From: Betaproteobacteria bacterium
Lineage (GTDB): Bacteria; Pseudomonadota; Gammaproteobacteria; Burkholderiales; Burkholderiaceae_C
Reading direction: 5' to 3'
Length of the DNA: 64,000 nt
Assembly: GCA_025356445.1 (NCBI GenBank)
Contig: JANXSZ010000011.1
Location: 62,001 to 126,000 of the forward strand
Shown: positions 46,085 through 55,488 of the stretch, piece by piece
Numbering within the stretch: the stretch's first letter is position 1
Layout of the letters: each line of letters starts with the position of its first letter
Notes under the pieces: model-generated
The model's input: only the letters and a program-made list of their open reading frames with translations
What the model was told of the DNA's origin: nothing
The model's database searches: none
Program-made: the position numbers and the translations under genes

Positions 46085-48869
46085 TGGGTGGCACGCCAGA
46101 AGCCAACAGCGCCTCAAACTGCACGACCGGCACGGGGCGAGAAAACAAATAGCCTTGACCATAGTCACAACCTGCGGCTGTAAGCAGTTCGCGCTGCTCA
46201 GCGGTTTCAACTCCCTCAGCCACAACTTTCATGCCCAGTTCATGGGCCATAACGATGATGGCCTTGCACAGCGCCAGATCCTTTGACGCAGGAACCAGAT
46301 TACGCACAAAAGACTGGTCAATCTTCACGTAATCAATGTCGTATTTTTGTAAATAAGACAATGAGGAGTAGCCTGTACCAAAATCATCAAGCGAAATACC
46401 AATACCTGCACGCCGTAAGTCTTGCAGCCGTTCCATCACATCCGTGCGTGAAGCCAGCAGCAAGCCCTCGGTAATTTCCACCACCAAAGCATTGCCGGGC
46501 AACGCCAGATGGCGCAGATGTTCAAACCAGGCCTTTTGCACCCGCCCGTCGTCGGCAAACTGCACAGGTGACTTGTTCACACTGATTTGAAACGACGCAT
46601 GATGCACATCTCGCCACCGCTTGACCTGCTCAGCGGCCTGACGAAACACCCAATCCCCGACTTCCACAATCAACCCGCTGGATTCGGCCAGGGGAATGAA
46701 TTCTGCCGGGCTGACCAGACCACGCACCGGATGCTGCCAGCGAACCAGGGCTTCTGCCTTGTAGATCTGCCCATCGGTCAAGTCGATGATGGGCTGGTAG
46801 TACACCCGCAACTGATGCCCAGCCAGGGCATGGCGCAGATCATGGGTTACCCACATGCGAAATTGAGCAGATTTTTGCAATGCTTGCGTGAAATAGCTGA
46901 AGCGATTGCGCCCTGCAGCCTTCGCCGCATACAAAGCCTGGTCTGCACTTTTAAACAAGTCTTCAATGTCGTTGGCATCATCGGGGTACACCGCAATGCC
47001 AATGCTGGCGGTGATGAAGGCTTGGTCATCCCCCAACTGAAAACTTTCGGCCAGCGATGCAAGGATGTTCTGGGCAATCTGCTCCACACGACGCGCATCA
47101 AGTTCTTGAATCACGACGGTAAACTCATCACCGCCTTGGCGTGCCACGGTATCCGACTCTCGAACCCGGCTGCGTAGCCGATGTGCCGCCTCCATCAACA
47201 GGGCATCACCCTTGCCATGCCCCAGGGTGTCGTTGACTTCCTTGAACAAATCCAGATCGATGAAGAGTACCGCCAACTGGGCATTTTCACGTTTGCACCG
47301 CTTGATTGCTTGCTCAAGCCGGTCGCGCAGCATACGTCGGTTGGGCAATCCGGTCAGGGCATCGGTGTTCGCTTGTTGCCAGATCAGAGCCTCGGCTTGT
47401 TTTCGGTCAGTGATATCGGTGTGCGTGCCTGACATCACCCGTGCGCGCCCCCTGGCATCGCGCACCAGCACCTTGCTCCGCAGAAGTATCCACTTCCAGT
47501 CACCCGATTTGGTTTTGACACGCAGTTCAACATCGTGTTTTTCAGTGAGTCCCTTGGTGTGGTTGGCCAGTGAGGTGATCACATGGGGCAAGTCATCCGG
47601 GTGCACATTGGCTGGCCACTGGTCGGGGGTTACATGCCATTCGCCTGTGGCGTAACCCAGCATAGACTCAAAGCGCGGGCTCACATTGAACGTTTTGGCC
47701 CCGATATCCCAATCCCAAAATCCCTCATCAGACCCTTCAATCACGCGGGCATAGCGGGCTTCGCTCTCGCGCAAGGCATCTTCGGCCTGTTCTGCCACCT
47801 GAAGTTGGTCAAGCATGGCATTCATGCCCGCTGCGGTCTCGGCAATTTCAAGAGGCCCGGCCACCGGCGCCCGCTGGTCCAGCTGCCCCCGTATCACCCC
47901 CTGAACAGTCGCTTGCAGCGCGGCAACAGGCTGGTTGATTTTTCGGCTGATAAGTACAACAAGGCCACTGGACAGCAGCACAATCACCAAACCCAGCAGT
48001 ACCGTACGCCGTGCGCTGCTGTTCACATCAGCGTAAATACCGCTGGACGACAGACCAGAAGCGACCGTCCACCCCGTCTGCCCCACCGGCGCAAACGCAT
48101 ACAGCCGCTCCACGCCATCAATCCCTGGTGAAGTCACCCAGCCTTGCGACTGGGTTTGAATCTCTTTGAAAATGGGTTGATCGCGCAGACTTTGGCCGAC
48201 CCATTTTTCAGGATCGGCGGAACGGGCAATCACCGTGCCATCGCTGTCGATAATGACGGTGACCATGCCTGCGGGCAGCGCGGCGGGAACGACAGGATTG
48301 AATGCCGTCAGGTTCACCACGAACTCCAACGCCCCCGTGATGGCACCCTGGTCGTTGTGCACCGGATGTGCCAACACCAGAATCAAATCTCCGGTGTAAA
48401 TCCCTTTTTGCACCCGCCCTGCGACGAAGGCATTGCGCTTGATCATCTCCCGCAGCCATGACGGGTCACCGATATGCCGACGAACGCCGTCGGCAGGCTG
48501 GATCACCGAGCACACGGACAAGCCATTGAGGTCCACTGTTGCCACATTGGCCAAGTAAGCACGCAAATGCGTCAGCACCTGAAAGCTGGGATCACAGTTC
48601 TGGGGGTTCATCTCCCGCACAATCGTGCGCTGTGCCAGCAAGGCCAACACACGCTCTTGCTCGGCAATGAAAGCCAGGGTTCCAATCACCGCGACCCCAG
48701 ACATGGATTTACTCAGCCGCTGCGCTCGGTCCACCGCTAGCCGGGATTCACGCGCAACGTTGTAGCCCAGCAAACCGATCATGGGCAACGCAGTCGCCAG
48801 CACAAGCAGCGCCAGCCACCAGCGCATGGAATAACCAACGCGAATGGCAGGTAATGTGCTGGGATTCAT
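46071..48869 (-). CDS. Membrane sensor GGDEF-EAL protein with PAS
   Basis: A 932-residue c-di-GMP enzyme. TM1 (RWWLALLVLATALPMIGLLG) is followed by a periplasmic sensor of about 250 residues (dCache-like: YTGDLILVLAHPVHNDQGAITGALEF, IIDSDGTVIARS), TM2 (VLLGLVIVLLSSGLVVLIS), HAMP, and PAS-PAC (DEGFWDWDIGAKTFNVSPRF). GGDEF has RQGGDEFTVVI with an RESD inhibitory site. The EAL domain has EALVRWQHP, DDFGTGYSSLSYL and YVKIDQSFV. Both active sites look intact, so the net direction is not predictable. It overlaps the convergent LuxR-type gene. Confidence 0.92.
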   Translation of the reverse strand: MNPSTLPAIRVGYSMRWWLALLVLATALPMIGLLGYNVARESRLAVDRAQRLSKSMSGVAVIGTLAFIAEQERVLALLAQRTIVREMNPQNCDPSFQVLTHLRAYLANVATVDLNGLSVCSVIQPADGVRRHIGDPSWLREMIKRNAFVAGRVQKGIYTGDLILVLAHPVHNDQGAITGALEFVVNLTAFNPVVPAALPAGMVTVIIDSDGTVIARSADPEKWVGQSLRDQPIFKEIQTQSQGWVTSPGIDGVERLYAFAPVGQTGWTVASGLSSSGIYADVNSSARRTVLLGLVIVLLSSGLVVLISRKINQPVAALQATVQGVIRGQLDQRAPVAGPLEIAETAAGMNAMLDQLQVAEQAEDALRESEARYARVIEGSDEGFWDWDIGAKTFNVSPRFESMLGYATGEWHVTPDQWPANVHPDDLPHVITSLANHTKGLTEKHDVELRVKTKSGDWKWILLRSKVLVRDARGRARVMSGTHTDITDRKQAEALIWQQANTDALTGLPNRRMLRDRLEQAIKRCKRENAQLAVLFIDLDLFKEVNDTLGHGKGDALLMEAAHRLRSRVRESDTVARQGGDEFTVVIQELDARRVEQIAQNILASLAESFQLGDDQAFITASIGIAVYPDDANDIEDLFKSADQALYAAKAAGRNRFSYFTQALQKSAQFRMWVTHDLRHALAGHQLRVYYQPIIDLTDGQIYKAEALVRWQHPVRGLVSPAEFIPLAESSGLIVEVGDWVFRQAAEQVKRWRDVHHASFQISVNKSPVQFADDGRVQKAWFEHLRHLALPGNALVVEITEGLLLASRTDVMERLQDLRRAGIGISLDDFGTGYSSLSYLQKYDIDYVKIDQSFVRNLVPASKDLALCKAIIVMAHELGMKVVAEGVETAEQRELLTAAGCDYGQGYLFSRPVPVVQFEALLASGVPPISQP

Positions 48870-48997
48870 AGCGCTACCTTACCCTTGAACATTGAAAATA
48901 GGCGACATGGGCAACACCATGGCGCTGTGGATCATGTTTCCAAAGTTTAGCGGCTACAGAAAACTCGTTTCAAGGTGTAACGAAAAACCCTACAAAG

Positions 48998-49756
48998 CTA
49001 TTTACCCGCGTTGCCTGGTGCACGCGCCACACCCAGCAAACGGTCAAGCAGTTCCGGCTGCTCTCGTAATGCCTGTGCTGTACCGGCATGAACCACCGTG
49101 CCATGGTCCAGCACCACGGCATGGTGTGAGATCGCCAAAATCGCCTGGGGATGCTGCTCCACAATGATCGCGCTCAGGCCCTCTTCACGGGTGATACGGG
49201 CTATGGCCTGGAGCAGCTCCTCCACGATGATGGGAGCCAGTCCCTCCAGTGGCTCGTCAAGCAACAACAAACGCGGGTTCAGCACCAGCGCACGGCCCAC
49301 TGCCAGCATTTGCTGTTCGCCGCCTGAAAGCTGTGTGCCCAGGTTGGTTTTGCGCTCGGCCAAGCGAGGGAACATGCGGTAGACGCGGTCGGGTGTCCAA
49401 GGGGCCGATGCAGCCCCTGCCCGGCCCGGCCTGGCCACCGCCGTCAGGTTTTCATGCACCGTCAGCGATTTGAAGATATTGCGTTCTTGCGGCACCCAGC
49501 CTATGCCGACGGCGGCGCGTTCATGCGAAGGTAGCCTGTGCAAGGCGATCTTGGCGGCACCAGCCCCCAGCGTGATCGTTCCCGCATGGTGGCGCGTAGC
49601 ACCGGCCAGGGTGTTCATCAGCGTGGTTTTACCCGTGCCATTGCGCCCCAGCAGCGCCAAGGTTTCGCCTTCAGACAGCAACAGCGAGATGCCATTCAGG
49701 ATGACCGCCTCGCCGTAGCCCGCACTCAGGTTGTCGATAGTCAACAGCTCAGCCAT
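48998..49756 (-). CDS. livF: Branched-chain-type ABC transporter ATP-binding protein (LivF)
   Basis: The second ATPase of a Liv-type importer, 252 residues from MAELLTIDNLSAGYG (49756). Walker A LLGRNGTGKTTLMNTLAG near 37, signature LSGGEQQMLAVGRAL near 137, Walker B LLLLDEPLEGLAP and the H-loop in IIVEQHPQAIL are all present. It overlaps livG by 8 bp and is the last gene of the eight-gene minus-strand cluster that begins at the Rieske oxygenase. The transported substrate is unlikely to be a branched-chain amino acid given the catabolic neighbours. Confidence 0.93.
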   Translation of the reverse strand: MAELLTIDNLSAGYGEAVILNGISLLLSEGETLALLGRNGTGKTTLMNTLAGATRHHAGTITLGAGAAKIALHRLPSHERAAVGIGWVPQERNIFKSLTVHENLTAVARPGRAGAASAPWTPDRVYRMFPRLAERKTNLGTQLSGGEQQMLAVGRALVLNPRLLLLDEPLEGLAPIIVEELLQAIARITREEGLSAIIVEQHPQAILAISHHAVVLDHGTVVHAGTAQALREQPELLDRLLGVARAPGNAGK

Positions 49757-50564
49757 GCGCACCTCCACCCACATCTCCACCAGCATTCCCATGCCCCAAA
49801 TACACCGCCTTCACACGTGGATCATTCGCAATGTCCTGCGGATCGCCCTCGGTCAGCACAGTGCCATTCACCAGCACCGTCATGCGGGTGGCGAAGCTGA
49901 ACACCAGGTCCATATCGTGCTCAATCAACAACACCGACACATCGGCAGGCAGCGCGGCCACGGTTTGCAGCAGCTCTTCGCGCTCACCGGCGGGCACGCC
50001 AGCCACGGGTTCGTCAAGCAGCAACACACGCGGCTCACAAGCCAGGGCGATGGCAATTTCCAGCAGACGGCGTTTGCCATAGGCCAGCACCTGGGTAGGC
50101 TGGTTCATCACTTCGGTGAGGTGAAACTGCGCCAGCAAGGCTTCGCAGCGGGCTACAACGGCCTTGCCCGCTATACCTTTGCTAGCACCCAGTACCTGCC
50201 ACCATTGCCCACCAAGACCTTTTTGCTGTGAAACAACCATCGCCAGCGTTTGCAGCGGCGTCAGGGTGTCAAAAAGCTGGTTGATCTGGAAAGTGCGCAC
50301 CAAGCCACGCCGCACGCGCTGGTGCGGCGCCAGGGTGGTGATGTCCTGCCCCTCCAGCGTGATGCGGCCCTCAGTGGGTTCCAGTACACCGGTCAACAGG
50401 TTGATGAGTGTGGTTTTACCGGCGCCGTTGGGGCCAATCAGCGCGTGGCGTGCGCCCTGGCGCAGGTTCAAGGTGACGTTGTTGGTGGCGGTGATGCCGC
50501 CAAAACGCATCACCACATTTTCAGCGGACAGGACAATAGGCAGAGCAGACGCGTTGGTGTTCAT
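49749..50564 (-). CDS. livG: Branched-chain-type ABC transporter ATP-binding protein (LivG)
   Basis: The first ATPase of the importer, 271 residues from MNTNASALPIVLSAENVV (50564). It has Walker A LIGPNGAGKTTLINLLTG near 44, signature LAYGKRRLLEIAIAL near 160, Walker B VLLLDEPVAGVP and the LivG-specific insert before the signature. Its ATG overlaps the livM TGA (ATGA). A variant 17-bp repeat encodes ASKGIA in the insert. Confidence 0.93.
   Translation of the reverse strand: MNTNASALPIVLSAENVVMRFGGITATNNVTLNLRQGARHALIGPNGAGKTTLINLLTGVLEPTEGRITLEGQDITTLAPHQRVRRGLVRTFQINQLFDTLTPLQTLAMVVSQQKGLGGQWWQVLGASKGIAGKAVVARCEALLAQFHLTEVMNQPTQVLAYGKRRLLEIAIALACEPRVLLLDEPVAGVPAGEREELLQTVAALPADVSVLLIEHDMDLVFSFATRMTVLVNGTVLTEGDPQDIANDPRVKAVYLGHGNAGGDVGGGAHG
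50170..50186. repeat. 17-bp palindromic element in livG
   Basis: GCTATACCTTTGCTAGC on plus; one mismatch. Read in the gene as ASKGIA, common phase. Confidence 0.5.
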
Positions 50565-51523
50565 GCCCGCCCTCCTTTGAACCACGTCCAAGGTCGCAGC
50601 AGCTTCTCGCGCCCCACCAGCATCAGCACCACCAAAAACAAACCCATCCAGAACATCCAGTACTGCGGTGTGGCCGCAGAGATCACGTCCTGCATCACCT
50701 TGAACACCACAGCCCCGGCGATACCGCCGTACAACCAGCCTGTGCCACCGATCACCAGCAGCAGCATCACGTCAGCCGAGCGGTCGAAGGCAAACACGTC
50801 GAGCGACGCAAAACCCGTGGTTTGTGCCAACAGCGCACCAGCGGCCCCGGCCACACCCGCTGCGATGGTGTAAATCACCACCAGGCGCTGGCCTACCGGG
50901 ATGCCAATCGCCATGGCCCGCAGGCGGTTATCGCGTATCGCCATCAGCGTGGCACCGAAGGGCGACTGCACCAACCGCCGCGCCAACACAAAGCACACCA
51001 GCCCCACCGCCAGCGAATACCACGCGGCCGTGCGACCGGCCAGATCGAACTCGAACTGCCCCAACACCGGCCCCATCACCACACCTTGCAAACCATCTGC
51101 GCCGCCGGTCAGCCAGTCCAGCTTATTCGCCAGCTCCAGCAGGATCAGGCCCACACCTAGCGTCACCATCAGCCGCGTCAAATCGCTGCCCCGCAGGATG
51201 GTGAAGCTGCAAACCGCTCCTAAAACCGTAGCTGCCAGCGCCCCCACAGCAAGTCCTAGAAGCGGGTCAGGCATGACATGCTTGGCAAACAAAGCCGCGC
51301 TGTACGCCCCCATACCAAAGAATGCCGCATGGCCCAGCGAGACAATGCCGGTGTAGCCCAAAATCAAGTCCAGCGATAACGCAAACAAGGCCACGATGGC
51401 GATTTCGTTGACGATGAGCGCCTGGCGTGGCAGCAGCAGCGGTGCAGCAAAGGCCAGCACCCACAGTGTAATTTCCCAAACCGTCCAGCGGGCAGGCTTC
51501 AAAAGTGAGGTCTGCGCGTTCAT
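50561..51523 (-). CDS. livM: Branched-chain-type ABC transporter permease (LivM)
   Basis: An inner-membrane permease, 320 residues from MNAQTSLLKPARWTVWEI (51523); the open frame to 52216 lies over livH and is spurious. About nine to ten helices. The LivM signature LDLILGYTGIVSLGHAAFFGMGAYSAA near 55 and the cytoplasmic loop QSPFGATLMAIRDNRLRAMAIGIPV near 195 that contacts the ATPases are clear. It overlaps livH and livG by 4 bp each. One mismatched 17-bp repeat encodes ATVLGA in a membrane helix. Confidence 0.93.
   Translation of the reverse strand: MNAQTSLLKPARWTVWEITLWVLAFAAPLLLPRQALIVNEIAIVALFALSLDLILGYTGIVSLGHAAFFGMGAYSAALFAKHVMPDPLLGLAVGALAATVLGAVCSFTILRGSDLTRLMVTLGVGLILLELANKLDWLTGGADGLQGVVMGPVLGQFEFDLAGRTAAWYSLAVGLVCFVLARRLVQSPFGATLMAIRDNRLRAMAIGIPVGQRLVVIYTIAAGVAGAAGALLAQTTGFASLDVFAFDRSADVMLLLVIGGTGWLYGGIAGAVVFKVMQDVISAATPQYWMFWMGLFLVVLMLVGREKLLRPWTWFKGGRA
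51216..51232. repeat. 17-bp palindromic element in livM
   Basis: GCTCCTAAAACCGTAGC on plus; one mismatch. Read in the gene as ATVLGA, common phase. The plus-strand tail TGCCAGCGC is the clearest match to the tail consensus. Confidence 0.55.
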
Positions 51524-52395
51524 GCCCGCCCCCCTTTGCGCACAAACAAGCCTTGCGGCCGCCAGATCAAAATCGCAATCATCAGGCTGTACACCATGAA
51601 CGCACCCAGTTTGGGGATGTAGTACTTGCCCGCCACGTCCGCAATCCCCAGCAGCAACGCCGCCAGCAGCGGCCCGGTGATGGACGAGGTACCGCCCACG
51701 GCCACCACAATCAAAAAGTACACCATGAACTTGAGCGGAAATGTCGGGTCCAGCCCCAGCACCTCGGCCCCCAGTGCGCCGCCCAAACCGGCCAGCCCCG
51801 AGCCGACGGCGAAAGTCGAGAGAAAAATCAGATTCACAGGGATACCCAAACCCGCCGCCACCCGCTGATCGTCCACCGCTGCGCGCAAACGGCTGCCAAA
51901 CCGTGTGCGGGCCAGCACCCACTGCAAGACCAGCGTCAACGCCGCACACACCGCGATGATGAACAGCCGGTAGTGCCCCATGCCCAGCATCCAGGCGCCC
52001 TCGCCCCACTCGGTACGGCCTTTGAGCCAATCGGGGAGCTGCATGATTTGGGGCGATGAGCCTAAAAAGTAATCGGTTGCAGCCACCGCCATGAAGGTCA
52101 GGCCAATCGAAAACAGCACCTGGTCTAAATGCGGCTTGTTGTACAGCGGCCGGTACAGCGTGCACTCCAGCAACGCCCCCAGCAGCGCCGTGGCCACAAA
52201 AGCCAAGGGCAGGCACAGCAGAAAGGGGACGCCAAACCGTTGCATCAACGTGACGGTGAGGTAGCCGCCCGCCATGGCGAAAGCCCCATGGGCGAGATTG
52301 ATGAAGTTCATCAAGCCCATGGTGATGGACAAACCCACGGCCAAAATGAACAGCAACATGCCATAGGCGATGCCGTCAAAGAGAATGGTCAACAT
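51520..52395 (-). CDS. livH: Branched-chain-type ABC transporter permease (LivH)
   Basis: The partner permease, 291 residues, about eight helices. The LivH signature AVGLSITMGLMNFINLAHGAFAMAGGYL near 20 and the ATPase-contact loop ARTRFGSRLRAAVDDQRVAAGLGIPV near 165 are present, and the protein ends IWRPQGLFVRKGG as is typical. It starts 40 bp after the binding-protein gene. Confidence 0.93.
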   Translation of the reverse strand: MLTILFDGIAYGMLLFILAVGLSITMGLMNFINLAHGAFAMAGGYLTVTLMQRFGVPFLLCLPLAFVATALLGALLECTLYRPLYNKPHLDQVLFSIGLTFMAVAATDYFLGSSPQIMQLPDWLKGRTEWGEGAWMLGMGHYRLFIIAVCAALTLVLQWVLARTRFGSRLRAAVDDQRVAAGLGIPVNLIFLSTFAVGSGLAGLGGALGAEVLGLDPTFPLKFMVYFLIVVAVGGTSSITGPLLAALLLGIADVAGKYYIPKLGAFMVYSLMIAILIWRPQGLFVRKGGRA

Positions 52396-52435
52396 AAGCC
52401 GAATGAAGCTGAATTAAACCGAGTACGGCGTCAGA

Positions 52436-53617
52436 TTAACGCGTTTTGCCTGGGTCTTTCACGTCTTTGATTACATCAAACTCGACGTTGTAGAGCTGGC
52501 CATCTTTTTTCTCAACCTTGCGCAAATACACGTTTTGCACGATGTCGCGGGTTTGCGCATCGATGAAAATCTGGCCGCGTGGGCTTTCAAAAATTTGGCC
52601 CTTCATTGAGGCCAGCAGCGCGTCCCCGGTGGGCATAGCGGCCCCCTTGGCCGAGGCGCGCAGGGCTTCGTAGATCACCCGCATGCCGTCGTAGCCACCT
52701 ACCGCCATGAAGTTGGGCCGCATCCCTTTGTTGGCTTTTTGGAAGGCTTCAACAAACTTCTTGTTCATCGCCGAGGGATGCGAGGCGGAGTAATGGTGAG
52801 ACGTGACCACGCCCAGCGCACCATCGCCCATGTCGTTAAGCTGGTCGTCGTCCGTCACATCACCAGTGCCAATCAGGCGGATACCGGCTTTGTCCATGCC
52901 ACGCTCCAGAAACTGCTTCATCACGGCGGCACCAGCGCCTGAGGGCACGAACACAAACAGCGCATCAGGTTTGATGTCCCGCACTTTTTGCAAGAAAGGT
53001 GCAAAGTCAGGGCCGCGCAAAGGCACACGCAGAGATTCCACCACCTGTCCACCATTGAATGTCAGGCGCTGGTTGAAAAACTTTTCAGCGTCGATACCGG
53101 GGCCATAGTCACTCACCAGCGTGACGACTTTTTTGATGCCATTCTTGGGCGCCCAATCGGCCAGCGAAACCGACACCTGCGGTAAGGTAAAGCTCGTGCG
53201 AACGATGTAAGGCGAGGCGTCGGTGATGCTGGACGTGGCCGCAGCCATCACCACCAGCGGCGTTTTGGATTGCGTGGCAATCGGCGCAGCAGCCAAAGCC
53301 GCAGGCGTGACACCAAAGCCGCCCAGCACGTTCACTTTTTCATTCACCACCAAATCCTGCGCCAGGCGCTTCGACTGGTCAGGCGTGGCGGCATCGTCCT
53401 TGATGATGAGCTGGATTTTCTTGCCCGCCACGGTATCGCCGTTTTGCGCCATATAGAGCCGCACAGCTGCCTCGATTTGCCGCCCCGTGGAGGCTTGCTG
53501 GCCCGTCATGGGCAGGATCAACCCAATTTTGAAGGTGTTGTCCTGGGCTTGGGCCCAATTAGCCGTCAGGGTCAGAGCAACAGCGGTGGCGAGAAAAAGT
53601 CTTTTGGGGGTCAGCAT
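52436..53617 (-). CDS. ABC transporter substrate-binding protein (Peripla_BP_6)
   Basis: A 393-residue periplasmic receptor for the downstream importer. The signal peptide MLTPKRLFLATAVALTLTANWAQA is followed by FKIGLILPMTGQQASTGRQIEAAVRLYM, IQLIIKDDAATPDQSKRLAQDLV and the type-I periplasmic-binding fold. Liv-type receptors bind amino acids, but also aromatic acids, urea and other small molecules; the Rieske oxygenase, reductase and deaminase neighbours suggest a (hetero)aromatic ligand. It starts 18 bp after the reductase gene. Confidence 0.92.
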   Translation of the reverse strand: MLTPKRLFLATAVALTLTANWAQAQDNTFKIGLILPMTGQQASTGRQIEAAVRLYMAQNGDTVAGKKIQLIIKDDAATPDQSKRLAQDLVVNEKVNVLGGFGVTPAALAAAPIATQSKTPLVVMAAATSSITDASPYIVRTSFTLPQVSVSLADWAPKNGIKKVVTLVSDYGPGIDAEKFFNQRLTFNGGQVVESLRVPLRGPDFAPFLQKVRDIKPDALFVFVPSGAGAAVMKQFLERGMDKAGIRLIGTGDVTDDDQLNDMGDGALGVVTSHHYSASHPSAMNKKFVEAFQKANKGMRPNFMAVGGYDGMRVIYEALRASAKGAAMPTGDALLASMKGQIFESPRGQIFIDAQTRDIVQNVYLRKVEKKDGQLYNVEFDVIKDVKDPGKTR

Positions 53618-53635
53618 GGCAAGTCTCCTAAAAAA

Positions 53636-54628
53636 TCAATCAGGGCGGTAGGCCGAATCCAAGGTTAAACAACCCACGGCGCGCGAGACGCAAACACACA
53701 GGCGCTGCTGGGCTTGCTTCTCAGGGTAGCTCAAGAATACATCGCGGTGGTCAATCTCACCGTCTACAGCCACGATGTCCATGACGCACAGGCCACATTC
53801 GCCACGGCGACAGTTTGACAAGCACGGCAAGCCTGCGGCTTCCAGCGCATCAAGCACACTGCTGTGGGCCGGAATGGTGATGTCCAGCCCATGGCGTGGC
53901 AGTTTCAACTGAAAGCTCTGCGCAGGGTAGCGGCCACTGCTGCCGAACGTTTCAAAGCGCAAATCGGCCAAGGGACGACCCGCAGCATGCCAAGCGTGCT
54001 TGATGGCCTCCAGCATGGGAACGGGCCCACAGGTGTACAGCTGTGCGCCAGGGGGCATGGCCACGATTTCGCTGTCGAAATCCATGGCAGCAGCCCCCAC
54101 AAACACGGCCAGTGCATCCCCCAATATCTCACGCAGCAAGGGCAAGTAGGCCAGCTCATCCACCGAGCGCGCACCGTACAGCATGCGCAGCGGCACGCCG
54201 GTTTTGGCCGCGATGGCTTGCAGCCGCTGGGCCATCAACACCAGAGGCGTGATGCCAATACCCCCGGCAATAACCAGGTAGCCGGGCGCCGAGGCGTCCA
54301 AAGGGAAAAAGTTTTGCGGCTCGCTGACCTGCAAACGGTCACCCACCGCCAACCGCCACATCGCCAGCGATCCGCCACGGCCTTCGTCCAGCCGCTTGAC
54401 GGCAATACGGTAAGCGCGGCCATCGGGTTCACCAATCAGTGAATACGAACGGGATTCGGCTTTCACCCCTGCGCCCTGCCCCAGCAGCACCTGCATCTGC
54501 AGATGCGCACCGGGCGCATGAACCTGCGCCGGGCTGTCAACGGGCGTGAGTTCAATCTCCCGCACAGTGGGTGTGAGGTCGCGCAAGGCGGTAACGGTGG
54601 CAGGCACCCATAGGTTGGAAATTTTCAT
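53636..54628 (-). CDS. VanB/PDR-type oxygenase reductase (FMN, NAD, 2Fe-2S)
   Basis: A 330-residue electron-transfer partner for a Rieske oxygenase. It contains the flavin-binding SRSYSLIGEP near 62, GGSLAMWRLAVGDRLQV near 85, the nucleotide-binding VIAGGIGITPLVLMAQRL near 118 and LYTCGPVPMLEAI near 202. The C-terminal plant-type ferredoxin has CLSNCRRGECGLC near 270 plus a later Cys in RLCVCVSRA, completing a 2Fe-2S site. This is the classic VanB/phthalate-dioxygenase reductase order. The partner oxygenase gene is two genes upstream in the same operon. Confidence 0.93.
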   Translation of the reverse strand: MKISNLWVPATVTALRDLTPTVREIELTPVDSPAQVHAPGAHLQMQVLLGQGAGVKAESRSYSLIGEPDGRAYRIAVKRLDEGRGGSLAMWRLAVGDRLQVSEPQNFFPLDASAPGYLVIAGGIGITPLVLMAQRLQAIAAKTGVPLRMLYGARSVDELAYLPLLREILGDALAVFVGAAAMDFDSEIVAMPPGAQLYTCGPVPMLEAIKHAWHAAGRPLADLRFETFGSSGRYPAQSFQLKLPRHGLDITIPAHSSVLDALEAAGLPCLSNCRRGECGLCVMDIVAVDGEIDHRDVFLSYPEKQAQQRLCVCVSRAVGCLTLDSAYRPD

Positions 54629-54678
54629 AGTGTGTTCATCGCGCTGTCAGGGTTCTTTGATGGGTTGTCGTGCGGCGC

Positions 54679-55476
54679 TCATCCCGCTTGGCGGGTGCGG
54701 TGAATCAGCTGAACACCCGGCAGCAGGTGAGGCTGGCGGCTGCTGACCACCTCACGCAGGTTGCGCTGGGCAAGGCGGGAATGCTCGCGCATGAGGCTTT
54801 CAGCACGCGAGCCTTCACGCTGTTCAATGGCCTCAAGCACTTGGCGGTGCTGGTCTTGCGCCACCACCAGCATGTCGCGTGCGGCGGGTGAATTGGCCTG
54901 CGCCAGAACAAAGCCCGAGGGTGATGCGAACGGCAGGCTCATCACGCGTTCCAACTGCTTGGCAATGACAGCACTGCCCGCCATGTCGGACAACAGCGTG
55001 TGAAATTGCGCGTTCAAGCGGACGTAGTTGGAAAACGCCTCGTCGCTCAGTGTGGGGGTTTGCAAAAATGCATCTATCGCGTCCAGACAAGCCCGCGCCT
55101 GAGCCAGTACCGCCGTCGGCGCACCACGCTCGGCCGCAAGGCGGGCGCACAGCCCCTCCAAGGTGCCGCGCAGCTCGATGGACTCGGAAATATCGCGCTC
55201 GGTGAAAGTTTTGAGGGCATAACCCCCACTGGGTAAGGCTTCCAGCAGGCCTTCTTGCTCTAGCCGTAGCAGCGCAGCGCGTACCGGCGTGCGGGACACC
55301 CCCAAGCGCTGCACCAGTGTCAACTCGGCAATGCGCGCACCACCGGCCAGTTCACCCGACAAAATCAGTTCGCGCAGTTGCAGCAAAGCTCGCACCTGGG
55401 CACTGTCCGATGTGTTTTGGCCACTGGTCCGCTCTGGGTGGCCTTGCGCAGCTATGGACTTGATAGCAGTCAGCAT
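54679..55476 (-). CDS. GntR/FCD-family transcriptional regulator
   Basis: A 265-residue regulator. It has an N-terminal winged helix (about 35-100: LRELILSGELAGGARIAELTLVQRLGVSRTPVRAALLRLEQEGLLEAL split over the helices) and a C-terminal FCD helical sensor domain (ESIELRGTLEGLCARLAAERGA, NAQFHTLLSDMAG, QHRQVLEAIEQREGSRAESLMREH with metal/ligand His residues). It lies between the oxygenase and reductase genes. TGTATACA palindromes upstream of the oxygenase fit the FCD-type operator, so it probably controls this cluster. A 17-bp repeat encodes AIKSIA at its N-terminus. Confidence 0.93.
   Translation of the reverse strand: MLTAIKSIAAQGHPERTSGQNTSDSAQVRALLQLRELILSGELAGGARIAELTLVQRLGVSRTPVRAALLRLEQEGLLEALPSGGYALKTFTERDISESIELRGTLEGLCARLAAERGAPTAVLAQARACLDAIDAFLQTPTLSDEAFSNYVRLNAQFHTLLSDMAGSAVIAKQLERVMSLPFASPSGFVLAQANSPAARDMLVVAQDQHRQVLEAIEQREGSRAESLMREHSRLAQRNLREVVSSRQPHLLPGVQLIHRTRQAG
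55451..55467. repeat. 17-bp palindromic element in the GntR gene
   Basis: GCTATGGACTTGATAGC on plus, exact match. Read in the gene as AIKSIA at codons 4-9, common phase. The gene-strand tail is TGCGCAAGG. Confidence 0.7.
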
Positions 55477-55488
55477 GACAATACCACC

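Noticed and set aside
51520-52216. N-terminal extension of the livM frame to 52216
   Set aside because: The extension overlaps livH in another frame and has no membrane-protein character; the ATG at 51523 with a 4-bp overlap fits the operon.
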